From Lentzea pudingi (GTDB lineage Bacteria > Actinomycetota > Actinomycetes > Mycobacteriales > Pseudonocardiaceae), in the NCBI RefSeq assembly GCF_014646255.1, contig NZ_BMNC01000013.1, positions 124,001 through 188,000 of the forward strand: a stretch of DNA of 64,000 bases, given 5' to 3'. Under the pieces are notes generated by a model, which did no database searches, was not told the origin of the DNA, and worked only from the letters and a program-made list of their open reading frames with translations. Of the stretch, positions 7,735-15,553 are shown in pieces; the first letter of the stretch is position 1, and every line of letters begins with the position of its first letter. The position numbers and the translations under genes were made by a program.

Positions 7735-9069
7735 TCACTGCCCCTTGTACTTCGCGGCGACCTTCTCGGCGAGTCCCTGACCGTTGTTCAGCGCGTCGTC
7801 CACCGTGACCGCACCCGCGATCGCCGAGCTGATCTGCTGCGACACCTGGGTGCCGAGGTCGGTGAACTCGGGGATGCCGACGAACTGGATGCCGGGGGCG
7901 GGACGTTCCTGCACACCGGGGTTGAGCGGCTTCGCGCTCTTGATCGCGGCCTCGGCCATCGCGGAGAACGTGCCGGAGGACTGCTTGTACTCGGGACGCT
8001 GGTAGGTCGACGAGCGCTTGCCGTCGGGGAGCTTCGACCAGCCGAGGTTCTTGCCGACGAGCTCCTCGTAACCCTTGCCGGACGCCCACGAGATGAACTT
8101 CCAGGCGTTGTCCTGCTTCTTCGAGGCCTTCTGGATGCCGAACGCCCACGTGTAGAGCCAGCCGGAGCTGTCGGTCTTCACGACCGGCGCCTGGGTGAAG
8201 CCGAGCTTGCCCTTGATGGGGGAGTCGTCGGCCTCGAGCAGGCCCGCGGCGACCGTGGCGTCGTACCACATCGCGACCTTGCCCTGCGTCATGTTGTTGA
8301 GGCACTCGGCGAACCCGGCCTGCGGAGCGCCGTTCTCACCGTGGTTGCGCACGAGGTCGACGTAGAACTTGGTGGCCTCCTTGAACTCCGGCGCGTTGAC
8401 CTGCGCCTGCCAGTCCTTGGTGAACCACGTGCCGCCGAAGGTGTTCACGACCGTCGTGAGCGGCGCCATGACCTGGCCCCAGCCCGGCTGGCCGCGCAGG
8501 CAGATGCCGCGGACCTCGGGCGTCGCGACCTTCGCCGCCGCCTCCGCGACCTGCTGCCAGGTCGGCTTCTCGGGCAGCGTGACGCCCTTGGCCTCGAAGA
8601 TGTCCTTGCGGTACATGAGGAACGACGACTCGCCGTAGAACGGCTGCGCGTAGACCTTGCCGTCCGCCGCGGTCAGCGACTGCCTGATCGGCTCCAGGAT
8701 GTCGGCCTGGTCGAATCCGCTGTCCTTGGACACGAAGTCGTCCATCGGCGCGAGCCAGCCGTTCTTGGCGTACATCGGCGTCTCGTAGTTGGAGATCGTC
8801 GCGACGTCGTACTGGCCCGCCTGGCTGGAGAAGTCCTGGCTGATCTTGTCCCGGACGTCGTTCTCGGGCAGCACGGTGAAGTTCACCTTGATGCCGGTGT
8901 CCTTCGTGAAGTTGTCCGCGGTGAGCTTCTGCAGGTCCTGCATCTGCGGGTTGTTCACCATCAGGACGTTCACCGAGTTCTCACCACCGCCCCCGCCGCC
9001 GGCTCCCGAGCAGGCGGACGCGAGCAGCAACACGGCGGTGGCGGCTCCGAGTGTGCGAATCGACGACAT
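7735..9069 (-). CDS. Extracellular solute-binding lipoprotein, sorbitol/mannitol (SmoE-like) type
   Basis: The protein has 444 aa. A lipoprotein signal (TAVLLLASACSG, Cys 20) is followed by a glycine linker. The mature part follows the family-1 binding-protein pattern (VNVLMVNNPQMQDLQKLT, then DVATISNYETPMYAKNGWL and a tryptophan-rich binding region). The VNNPQMQDL start is typical of polyol-binding SmoE-like proteins. It is the first gene of a four-gene operon (binding protein, two permeases, dehydrogenase). It acts at the outer face of the membrane and delivers substrate to the permeases. The polyol substrate is inferred from similarity and from the dehydrogenase. Confidence 0.88.
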   Translation of the reverse strand: MSSIRTLGAATAVLLLASACSGAGGGGGGENSVNVLMVNNPQMQDLQKLTADNFTKDTGIKVNFTVLPENDVRDKISQDFSSQAGQYDVATISNYETPMYAKNGWLAPMDDFVSKDSGFDQADILEPIRQSLTAADGKVYAQPFYGESSFLMYRKDIFEAKGVTLPEKPTWQQVAEAAAKVATPEVRGICLRGQPGWGQVMAPLTTVVNTFGGTWFTKDWQAQVNAPEFKEATKFYVDLVRNHGENGAPQAGFAECLNNMTQGKVAMWYDATVAAGLLEADDSPIKGKLGFTQAPVVKTDSSGWLYTWAFGIQKASKKQDNAWKFISWASGKGYEELVGKNLGWSKLPDGKRSSTYQRPEYKQSSGTFSAMAEAAIKSAKPLNPGVQERPAPGIQFVGIPEFTDLGTQVSQQISSAIAGAVTVDDALNNGQGLAEKVAAKYKGQ

Positions 9070-9091
9070 CGTCGGTTCCTTTCAAGGGTTT

Positions 9092-9128
9092 TTGGGCACG
9101 CTGAAGACCGGGGGATGTGCGTGCCCAA
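9092..9128. terminator. Hairpin between the DeoR gene and the importer operon
   Basis: TTGGGCACGC (9092-9101) pairs perfectly with GCGTGCCCAA (9119-9128) across a 17-base loop, 16 bp beyond the DeoR stop. There is no good U-run on the minus strand, so it may slow or terminate deoR transcription or act within the leader of the importer mRNA. Confidence 0.5.
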
Positions 9129-9143
9129 ATGTGTGAGGGCGAG

Positions 9144-9905
9144 TCAGGCTCTGATGACCTTGGGGCCTAGCAACGTGTAGCGGTGGGCTTCGTGCGCGGT
9201 GAGGCCGCTGTCGGTGACGACCGCTTCCAGATCGGAGACCTCGGCGAACCGGTGGAAGCTGGAGACGCCGAACTTCGTGTGCGTCCCGACGAAGATCTTC
9301 CGCCGGGAAGCGCTGAGCGCCTTGGCCTTCACCGCGCCGACCGCCGGGTCGGGCGTGGTGAGACCGTGCTCGCGGGAGATGCCGTTGGCGCCGATGTACG
9401 CGAGGTCGATGACCATCTCGCCGAGCATCCTGGTGGTCCAGTGGTCCACAGTGGCCAGTGTGTGGCCCCTGACGCGCCCGCCCAGCAGCAGGACGGTGCA
9501 CGACGGGTGCTCGGACATCGCCGCCGCGGTCGGGAGGCTTGCCGTGATGATCGTCAACGGGTTGGTCGTGGGCAGGGCCTCCGCGACGAGTTGCGGCGTG
9601 TAGCCCTCGTCGATGAAGACCGTCTCGGCGTCGTCGAGCCGTTCTGCGGCCGCTTTCGCGATGCGCCGCTTCTCCGGGACGTGCGACCCGGCGCGGAACC
9701 GGAGCCCTGTCTCGAAGCCGGCGCTCTCGACCGGCACACCACCACCGTGCGTGCGCCGCACCAGACCGTGCTCGTCGAGCACGCGCAGGTCGCGCCTGAC
9801 CGTCTCGGGCGCGACGCGCAGTTCCTGCGCCATCTCCACCACGTCGACGCGGCCGTCGGCGCGGGCCCTGGCCAGGATGCGGCGCTTGCGTTCCTCGGCT
9901 CGCAT
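9144..9905 (-). CDS. DeoR-family transcriptional regulator
   Basis: The protein has 253 aa. The N-terminal DeoR helix-turn-helix reads RILARARADGRVDVVEMAQE, then VAPETVRRDLRVLDEHGLV with RRTHGGGVPV. The C-terminal sugar-phosphate-binding domain shows VFIDEGYT, NPLTIITASL and VFVGTHTKFG, where DEGYT stands where most DeoR proteins have DSGTT. ATG 9905 is chosen over ATG 9962 because the family starts directly before this HTH. It lies upstream of and codirectional with the importer operon. DeoR proteins usually repress such operons and are released by a phosphorylated sugar. Confidence 0.9.
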   Translation of the reverse strand: MRAEERKRRILARARADGRVDVVEMAQELRVAPETVRRDLRVLDEHGLVRRTHGGGVPVESAGFETGLRFRAGSHVPEKRRIAKAAAERLDDAETVFIDEGYTPQLVAEALPTTNPLTIITASLPTAAAMSEHPSCTVLLLGGRVRGHTLATVDHWTTRMLGEMVIDLAYIGANGISREHGLTTPDPAVGAVKAKALSASRRKIFVGTHTKFGVSSFHRFAEVSDLEAVVTDSGLTAHEAHRYTLLGPKVIRA

Positions 9906-9954
9906 GTCACCTGCCCATTCGGCTCTTGAGTTGCCCGTTCGGGCCGTGCATAGA

Positions 9955-9973
9955 TGAAACACCCTTGAAACAC
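9955..9973. promoter_or_regulatory. Direct repeat TGAAACAC, 11-bp spacing (candidate DeoR operator)
   Basis: TGAAACAC occurs at 9955-9962 and 9966-9973, one helical turn apart and 50 bp upstream of the DeoR start. DeoR proteins often bind spaced direct repeats. The 10-mer ACCCTTGAAA at 9961-9970 recurs inverted at 9080-9089, next to the importer gene's ribosome-binding site. Autoregulation plus operon control is an inference. Confidence 0.4.
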
Positions 9974-9989
9974 TGTGGTCGGCACCACA
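9974..9989. promoter_or_regulatory. Inverted repeat TGTGGT-CGGC-ACCACA (candidate operator)
   Basis: A perfect 16-bp dyad sits immediately beside the TGAAACAC direct repeats in the gap between the DeoR gene and the gene at 10182. It could serve a second regulator or a transcript hairpin. No owner can be assigned. Confidence 0.35.
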
Positions 9990-10181
9990 AGTAGGTGAGA
10001 TCCTGCCCGATTTATGCCCGATTCGCAGCGTGTGACGGGCTGTTCACGCAGGTCGACCAGAATGGGCACGCCCGAACCGCCCCCGCCGCGTGCCCGGATG
10101 GTCCCCAGGTCGTTGCTGAATTCGGTGGAACCGGGCGCTTCGATACGAAGTCGAACAGGGACCGGCGAGGGGACGAAACGC

Positions 10182-10658
10182 ATGAAGTGGGTCGCTGGGA
10201 TGTTCGCCCTGGTGGTCTTGGGCTGCGGTGTCCTGCTGGGGCTGACGGGCTTCACGAGGTTCGATCCCTCGGCGGGAACGAAGGCCGTCACCGACTCCGG
10301 TGTGGCTCGGGTGACCGGGTGCACGTCCCACGGACCGGTCAGCAGGTACGGCTTCGGCACCTGGTGGACCTGCCAGGCCGACGTCGTGTGGGAGAGCGGT
10401 GCGCGGACGCGGGTGACGGCGGAACCGGACCAGCTCACGCCGTCCGACGAGGACACCGACGTGCGGGTCGTGCAACGGGGCGAGAACAAGATCCGCAACG
10501 GGTCGGGCAACTCACCGGTGTACCGAGCCGTGTACGAACCGAGCGTCGTGCTGGGCATCGGCTCGTTGCTCGGGGGAATGGGGATCGGCGGGATCGGGGC
10601 GCTGGCCGTGCTCGGCACCGTCGCCTCCCGTCGCAAGAAGGCACAGGAGAGGGACTAG
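10182..10658 (+). CDS. Two-helix membrane protein, first gene of a YbaB/EspC-like locus
   Basis: The protein has 158 aa from ATG 10182 with a GAGGGGACG ribosome-binding site. One helix is near residues 5-25 (GMFALVVLGCGVLLGLTGF), followed by an extracytoplasmic domain with two cysteines (VTGCTSHGP, WTCQADVVW). A second helix is near the C-terminus (VVLGIGSLLGGMGIGGIGAL) with a basic tail. The two cysteines could form a disulphide. It abuts the YbaB-like gene without a gap. Such proteins accompany EspC/WXG-like genes in Pseudonocardiaceae. I cannot name the biochemical function. Confidence 0.75.
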   Translation: MKWVAGMFALVVLGCGVLLGLTGFTRFDPSAGTKAVTDSGVARVTGCTSHGPVSRYGFGTWWTCQADVVWESGARTRVTAEPDQLTPSDEDTDVRVVQRGENKIRNGSGNSPVYRAVYEPSVVLGIGSLLGGMGIGGIGALAVLGTVASRRKKAQERD

Positions 10659-11120
10659 ATGAATCCGGCAGCGGCCGATCCCGACGCGATGATGCGTCAG
10701 TGGAACGAGCAGATCCAGGCGAAGCTCCGGCAAGCCGACGAGATGAAGCAGGTCGCGAACGCGGTCAGCGTGACGCGGCGTTCGTCGGACGGCTCGGTGT
10801 CCGTCACGGTCGACCAGAACGGCATCGTCTCCGCGCTGGACCTGACCGACGCGGCGTTGCGCAAGCAGCCCGCGCAGCTGTCTGCCGAGATCCTCGGCGC
10901 GATGCGGACCGCCCAGGCGCAGATCGCGGCCAGGATGCAGGAGGCCATGGCACCGATCATCGGCGACGACTCCGCGACCATGGACGCGTTGATGGGTGGT
11001 TACCACGAGCGCTTCCCGGAGCCGCCGCCCGAGGACCCCGCGCCTCCGAGGCCTTCCGGACCGGTAGATGACGACGACTTCGGCGGGCACAACTTCGCCC
11101 GTGACGACAAGGGCTGGTGA
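10659..11120 (+). CDS. YbaB/EbfC-family protein
   Basis: The protein has 153 aa. The central part (VSVTRRSSDGSVSVTVDQNG and DLTDAALRKQPAQLSAEILG) follows the YbaB/EbfC pattern: amphipathic helix, a small beta-hairpin, then a second helix. A ~45-residue proline- and acid-rich tail (PEPPPEDPAPPRPSGPVDDD) follows. Classical YbaB is a nucleoid-associated dimer. Variants with long tails in actinomycetes sit beside EspC/WXG-like genes and are thought to belong to secretion loci. The start immediately follows the previous stop, and the next gene starts four bases downstream. Confidence 0.85.
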   Translation: MNPAAADPDAMMRQWNEQIQAKLRQADEMKQVANAVSVTRRSSDGSVSVTVDQNGIVSALDLTDAALRKQPAQLSAEILGAMRTAQAQIAARMQEAMAPIIGDDSATMDALMGGYHERFPEPPPEDPAPPRPSGPVDDDDFGGHNFARDDKGW

Positions 11121-11124
11121 TCAC

Positions 11125-11463
11125 GTGACCGGCGGAGGGTTCAACGTCCAGACGGAGGCGATGCGCGAGCACGCCAAACGGCTGGAGGGCATCGTGAAGC
11201 AGATCGAGACGGCGCAGCAGGCCATCGGGCAGGCGCAGATCAACGGAGCCAACGCGTACGGCATCCTCTGCAGCCCGCTGATCGAACCGATCGTGGGCAC
11301 GATCGAGGCCGCTGGCACCGGTGCCGTCAACACCGCGCACGGCGTTGTCAGTGCGACGGTGGACGGTGTGAACGGCATGGCCGACACCTACGACGCCGTC
11401 GACCAGAAGCTCGGCGGCAACTTCAAGAAGATCGTCGAGAAGCTCGGGGAGTGGACGTCGTGA
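11125..11463 (+). CDS. EspC/WXG100-like small helical protein (type VII secretion type)
   Basis: The protein has 112 aa from GTG 11125, four bases after the YbaB stop. The frame also extends upstream to 11068, which would overlap the YbaB gene. The start GGGFNVQTEAMREHAKRLEG is characteristic of the EspC family of helical hairpin proteins. A small-residue-rich second half follows (GTIEAAGTGAVNTAHGVVSA). It lacks a signal peptide. Family members are exported by, or associated with, ESX/type VII machinery. No ESX core genes lie in this window, so export is inferred only. Confidence 0.75.
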   Translation: MTGGGFNVQTEAMREHAKRLEGIVKQIETAQQAIGQAQINGANAYGILCSPLIEPIVGTIEAAGTGAVNTAHGVVSATVDGVNGMADTYDAVDQKLGGNFKKIVEKLGEWTS

Positions 11464-12335
11464 CCGCACCGAACCCGTTGGTGGCCAAGGCACCCGAGGG
11501 CCCCGGCGCACTCGCCGGCCTCAACCTGGTGGAGCCCGCGGCCGACGCGATCTCCGCGATCCAGCGCGGCGAGTGGGGAGAAGGCCTCGTCAACATCGGC
11601 GGTGCCGGCATCGACGCGCTCGGCTTTCTCAGCGACCCGTTCGGCACACTGCTGTCGTCCGCGTTCGCCTGGTTCATCGAGCACGTCGAGCCGCTGAAGT
11701 CGATGCTCGACTCGCTGGCGGGAAACCCCGGTGTGATCAACCAGAACGCGGCCACGTGGGGCAACGTCGGTGATCACCTCAAGAAGGCGGCCGAGGAGAT
11801 GTCTCGCGTCGTCGCCGCCGACACCTCCGCGTGGCGGGGTGCCGCGGTCGACGCCTACACCGCCGTGGCGAAGGTGGAGGCGACCGGGGTCAAGGCCGCG
11901 GGCATCGCCGCCGAGGGCGTGGGTGCCGCGCTGACCGGGGCCGGTGTCGCCGTCGCCACGGTGCGCACCATCGTGCGCGACCTCATCGCGCTGGGCATGA
12001 GCGAGCTGACGCAGGCGCTCATCCGGTGGGCCGCGGCGGCGTTGATCACGATGGGCCTCGCCACGCCGGGCATCATCGCGGACGGCATCCGGCTGGTCGT
12101 GAAGTGGGCGGAGAAGGTCTCCGGCTGGATCAAGAGGGTCGTCGACGCCCTGCGGGGCCTATCCAAGATCATCGACAAGATCTTCGGCGTGCTGGACGAC
12201 GCCAAGGCCGCGCTGAACGGCGTCATGCCGAAAGCCGCCGCGGACACCATCGTGGACAACGTGGCGATCGGTGTCGCGAAGAACCTGCCGACCGAGTCCA
12301 CGAAGGTCGACAACTCGCCGTACGCGACGAGGTGA
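11460..12335 (+). CDS. WXG100-like protein with long C-terminal domain (putative type VII effector)
   Basis: The protein has 291 aa. GTG 11460 overlaps the stop of the EspC-like gene (GTGA). An N-terminal helical region of ~115 residues is followed by a WXG100-like segment with the motif TSAWRGAAVDAYTAVAK. The C-terminal half has hydrophobic/amphipathic helices (ALIRWAAAALITMGLATPG) and a lysine-rich end. The layout resembles the helical translocation domain of type VII substrates with an attached C-terminal domain. No toxin or immunity domain is recognised. It ends the locus at a bidirectional terminator. Confidence 0.7.
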   Translation: MTAPNPLVAKAPEGPGALAGLNLVEPAADAISAIQRGEWGEGLVNIGGAGIDALGFLSDPFGTLLSSAFAWFIEHVEPLKSMLDSLAGNPGVINQNAATWGNVGDHLKKAAEEMSRVVAADTSAWRGAAVDAYTAVAKVEATGVKAAGIAAEGVGAALTGAGVAVATVRTIVRDLIALGMSELTQALIRWAAAALITMGLATPGIIADGIRLVVKWAEKVSGWIKRVVDALRGLSKIIDKIFGVLDDAKAALNGVMPKAAADTIVDNVAIGVAKNLPTESTKVDNSPYATR

Positions 12336-12338
12336 AGC

Positions 12339-12365
12339 CCGGGGGTGGCTCGTGGCCACCCCCGG
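12339..12365. terminator. Bidirectional terminator between convergent operons
   Basis: An 11-bp perfect stem (12339-12349 with 12355-12365, arm CCGGGGGTGGC) has a 5-base loop and lies between the WXG-like gene stop (12335) and the alpha-glucosidase stop (12373). It can serve both strands. Confidence 0.85.
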
Positions 12366-12372
12366 CCCCTGT

Positions 12373-13854
12373 CTACTTCAGCCAGGCCGCGGCGTCCGGC
12401 GGCAGCTGGCCGTTGGTGAGCGGAATGCTTGACAACGTTGGCACGCCCGGCAGATCGATCGCCCGGTCCGACAGGTTGACGACGCACGTGTGGTCGCCAC
12501 GCTGGAACGCCAGCACGTTCTCGCCCAGGTCGAGCCACTCCAGTTCGCCGTCGATGCCGCGGCGGTGCGCGAACACCTGGCGGTACAGGGCGAGCATCGA
12601 CCCGGGGTCGTCCGACTGGACCGCGACCGAGAACTTCTGCCAGTTCTCCGGCTGCGGCAGCCAGCTCGGACCGTCCTCTGTGGACCAGGGGAGCGGCACG
12701 CGGCAGCCGTCGCGGCCCCGGTCGGTGAAGCCCGAGCGGTGCCACACCGGGTCCTCGCGCAGCTCGTCCGGCAGGTCCTCGACCTCCCAGAGGCCCAGCT
12801 CCTCGCCCTGGTAGACGTAGACGCCGCCGGGCAGTGCCGCCGTGAGCATGATCGCCGCCCGTGCCCTGCGCGTGCCCAGTTCGAAGTCGGTCGGGGCGCC
12901 GTGCTGCCTGTCCGCGAAGGAGAAGCCCGTCTTCTCGCGGCCGTAGCGGGTCACGTGCCTCGTCACGTCGTGGTTCGAGAGCACCCAGGTCGGTGGCGCG
13001 CCGACGGGTTCGTGCGCGGCGAGCGTGCTGTCGACGACCTTGCGCAGCTCGCCCGCGTTCCACGGGCAGCAGAGGAAGTCGAAGTTGAACGCCGAGTGCA
13101 TCTCGTCCTGCCTGAGGTACCGGGCGAACCGGACCGGGTCCGGCAGCCACATCTCGCCGACGAGGATGCGGTCGCCGTCGTACTCGTCGACGATCTCGCG
13201 CCACCGGCGGTAGATGTCGTGCACGCCGTCCTGGTCGGAGTAGGGCAGCTCCGCGTTCGGCTTGCTGAAGTCCTTGACCAGGCCGTCGGCCACGTCGATG
13301 CGGAAGCCGTCGACACCGCGGTCGAGCCAGAACCGCAGGATGTCCTCGAACTCGTCGTGGACGAGCTGGTTCTCCCAGTTGAAGTCCGGCTGCTCGGCGG
13401 CGTAGAGGTGCAGGTACCAGCGGCCGTCCTCCAGCTTGCTCCACGCCGGTCCGCCGAAGCGCGACTGCCAGTCGTTCGGGATCTCCTCGGAGTCCCGCAC
13501 GTGGAAGCGGTCCCACAGGCCGTCCTTGAACCACGGGTGCTGGTCGCTGCTGTGGTTCGGGACGAGGTCGATGATGATCCGGATGCCCAGGCCATGCGCG
13601 TCCGCGATGAGCTTCTCGGCGTCCGCGAGCGACCCGAACACGGGCTCGATGTCGCGGTAGTCCGCCACGTCGTAACCGCCGTCGGCGAGCGGGCTCGGGT
13701 ACCACGGGTTCAGCCAGATCGCGTCGAAGCCGAGGCTCGCGATGTGCTGGAGCTTGGCGCGGAGGCCGGCCAGGTCGCCGATGCCGTCACCGTTGCCGTC
13801 CGCGAAGCTGCGCAGGTAGACCTGGTAGATGGATGCGTTGCGCCACCAACTCAT
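12373..13854 (-). CDS. aglA: GH13 alpha-glucosidase (intracellular)
   Basis: The protein has 493 aa, starting at ATG 13854 with an AAAGGA site. GH13 motifs are in order: WLNPWYPSPLADGGYDVADY, DLVPNHSSDQHPWF, the nucleophile Asp in GFRIDVADG, the acid/base Glu in ILVGEMWLPD and the stabilising Asp in VLSNHDVTRH. There is no signal peptide, so the enzyme acts in the cytoplasm on imported alpha-glucosides (maltose/trehalose-like or oligosaccharides). It is the last gene of the LacI-controlled importer operon, 11 bp after a permease, like agl operons of streptomycetes. Confidence 0.93.
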   Translation of the reverse strand: MSWWRNASIYQVYLRSFADGNGDGIGDLAGLRAKLQHIASLGFDAIWLNPWYPSPLADGGYDVADYRDIEPVFGSLADAEKLIADAHGLGIRIIIDLVPNHSSDQHPWFKDGLWDRFHVRDSEEIPNDWQSRFGGPAWSKLEDGRWYLHLYAAEQPDFNWENQLVHDEFEDILRFWLDRGVDGFRIDVADGLVKDFSKPNAELPYSDQDGVHDIYRRWREIVDEYDGDRILVGEMWLPDPVRFARYLRQDEMHSAFNFDFLCCPWNAGELRKVVDSTLAAHEPVGAPPTWVLSNHDVTRHVTRYGREKTGFSFADRQHGAPTDFELGTRRARAAIMLTAALPGGVYVYQGEELGLWEVEDLPDELREDPVWHRSGFTDRGRDGCRVPLPWSTEDGPSWLPQPENWQKFSVAVQSDDPGSMLALYRQVFAHRRGIDGELEWLDLGENVLAFQRGDHTCVVNLSDRAIDLPGVPTLSSIPLTNGQLPPDAAAWLK

Positions 13855-13865
13855 GTGGTGTCCTT

Positions 13866-14699
13866 TCACCCTTTTACGCCGCCCGCGGTGAGCCCCGCGA
13901 GGATGTGCCGCTGGAACGCCAGGAACAGCGCCACCATCGGCAGGCTCGCCAGCACGAGGCCCGCGAGCAGGAGGTTGATCGGTGTGTCCGGCGCGAAGCG
14001 TTGAAGCGCAACGCTGAGCGTCTGCTTCGCCGGATCGGGGAACACGAGCAGCGGCCAGATGAAGTCCTTCCACGCCGCCACGACCGCGAAGATCGAGACG
14101 ACGGCGAGGATGGGGCGCGAGATCGGCAGCACGATGCGGACGAGCGTCGTCCACGTGTTCGCGCCGTCGATCCTGGCCGCTTCGAGGAGCTCTTCCGGGA
14201 TCTGGTCGAAGAAGCGTTTGAGCAGGTAGACGTTCAGCGCGTTCGCCGCGGCTGGCAGCCAGATGCCCGCCGGGTTGTTGAGCAGGTCGAGGTCCGTGAG
14301 CGTGAGGTAGACCGGGACCAGCACGGCCGTCGAGGGCAACATCAGCGTCGCCAGCATCAGGCCCATGATCACGTTGCCGAAGATCGGCCGCAGTTTGCTC
14401 AGCGCGTAGGCCGCGGGGACGATCACGGCCATCTGCACCGCCCACGCGCCGATCGCGACGACGAGCGTGTTGACGAAGAACTTGCCCAGTTCCATGTAGT
14501 TCCAGGCGTCGACGTACGCGCCCGGTTCCCACGTCCGCGGCAGGATCGTCGGTGGTTGCTGGGCCAGTTCCGCCGGCGGTTTGAACGCGCCGAGCAGCAC
14601 CCAGACGAGCGGGAGCAGGAACGCCGCGGTGAACAGCACCAGCGTGCCGGCGAGGACGACCCAGTACGTCGCGCCCGTTCCCCTGGTGAGAGTCCTCAT
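13866..14699 (-). CDS. aglG: Alpha-glucoside ABC permease (MalG/AglG-like)
   Basis: The protein has 277 aa with six predicted helices. The EAA loop is QIPEELLEAARIDGANTWTT. ATG 14699 overlaps the stop of the MalF-like permease by four bases. It forms the channel together with that partner. As in the polyol operon, no ATPase is encoded nearby, which fits a shared MsiK-type ATPase (inference). Confidence 0.92.
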   Translation of the reverse strand: MRTLTRGTGATYWVVLAGTLVLFTAAFLLPLVWVLLGAFKPPAELAQQPPTILPRTWEPGAYVDAWNYMELGKFFVNTLVVAIGAWAVQMAVIVPAAYALSKLRPIFGNVIMGLMLATLMLPSTAVLVPVYLTLTDLDLLNNPAGIWLPAAANALNVYLLKRFFDQIPEELLEAARIDGANTWTTLVRIVLPISRPILAVVSIFAVVAAWKDFIWPLLVFPDPAKQTLSVALQRFAPDTPINLLLAGLVLASLPMVALFLAFQRHILAGLTAGGVKG

Positions 14700-15553
14700 G
14701 CGTCGGCCTTCCGGGTGATCTTGAGGTAGAGGAAGGAGAAGACGCCCAGCACCGCGAAGAGGATCAGGCTCAGCGCGCTCGCGGTGCCGAAGTCGTTGTA
14801 GTAGAAGGCGTAGCGGTACAGCAGGAGCAGCACGGTGACCGTGGACTCCTCCGGACCGCCGCCGGTCATGATGAACGGCTCGGTGAAGATCTGCATCGTC
14901 GCGACGACCTGCAGCAGCAACAGCATCAGGATCACGAACTTGGTCTGCGGGATCGTGACGTGCCAGACCTTCTTGACGATGCCCGCGCCGTCCAGGTCCG
15001 CGGCCTCGTACAGCTCACCGGGGATGGTCTGCAGCGCCGCCAGGTAGATCAGCGTCGCCGAGCCCATGTTCGCCCACGTGATCACCAGGACGAGGCTGAT
15101 CATGCTGGTGCTCGCGGAGTCCAGCCACTGGAGCGTGGGGAGGTTCAGTCCTCTGAGGACGGAGTTGAACAGCCCCGGTCCCGGGTCGTAGAACCACTTC
15201 CACAGCAGGGCCGTGACGACCGGCGGCAACATCACCGGCAGGTAGACCAGCAGGCGGAAGTAGCCCTTGGCGTGCCGCAGCTCGTTGAGCACCACGGCCG
15301 TGAGGAACGGCACGCCGAACCCGAGGACCAGTGCGAGAAGCGTGAAGTACAGCGTGTTGCGCCACGCCACCCCGAACAGCGGGTCCGCGAAGAGTCGCTC
15401 GAAGTTCTCCCAGCCGACCCAGTCGGGACTCGTGACGAAGTTGACCTGCTGGAAGCTCAGGACCACCCCGCGCACGATGGGCCACCAGGAGAAGATCGCG
15501 AAGACGACCAGCGCGAGACTCAGGAAGCCGTACGCGGTGACGTGGCGCCGCAC
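14696..15553 (-). CDS. aglF: Alpha-glucoside ABC permease (MalF/AglF-like)
   Basis: The protein has 285 aa starting at GTG 15553, immediately next to the binding-protein stop. Helices begin at LSLALVVFAIFSWWPIVRG. The EAA motif reads TIPGELYEAADLDGAGIVKK. The stop overlaps the next permease start. The arrangement binding protein-permease-permease-glucosidase identifies a carbohydrate uptake CUT1 system. Confidence 0.92.
   Translation of the reverse strand: MRRHVTAYGFLSLALVVFAIFSWWPIVRGVVLSFQQVNFVTSPDWVGWENFERLFADPLFGVAWRNTLYFTLLALVLGFGVPFLTAVVLNELRHAKGYFRLLVYLPVMLPPVVTALLWKWFYDPGPGLFNSVLRGLNLPTLQWLDSASTSMISLVLVITWANMGSATLIYLAALQTIPGELYEAADLDGAGIVKKVWHVTIPQTKFVILMLLLLQVVATMQIFTEPFIMTGGGPEESTVTVLLLLYRYAFYYNDFGTASALSLILFAVLGVFSFLYLKITRKADA

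Noticed and set aside
9554..10636. Long minus-strand frame opposite the DeoR start and the membrane protein gene
   Set aside because: It is a shadow of two well-supported genes, with no ribosome-binding site or family pattern.
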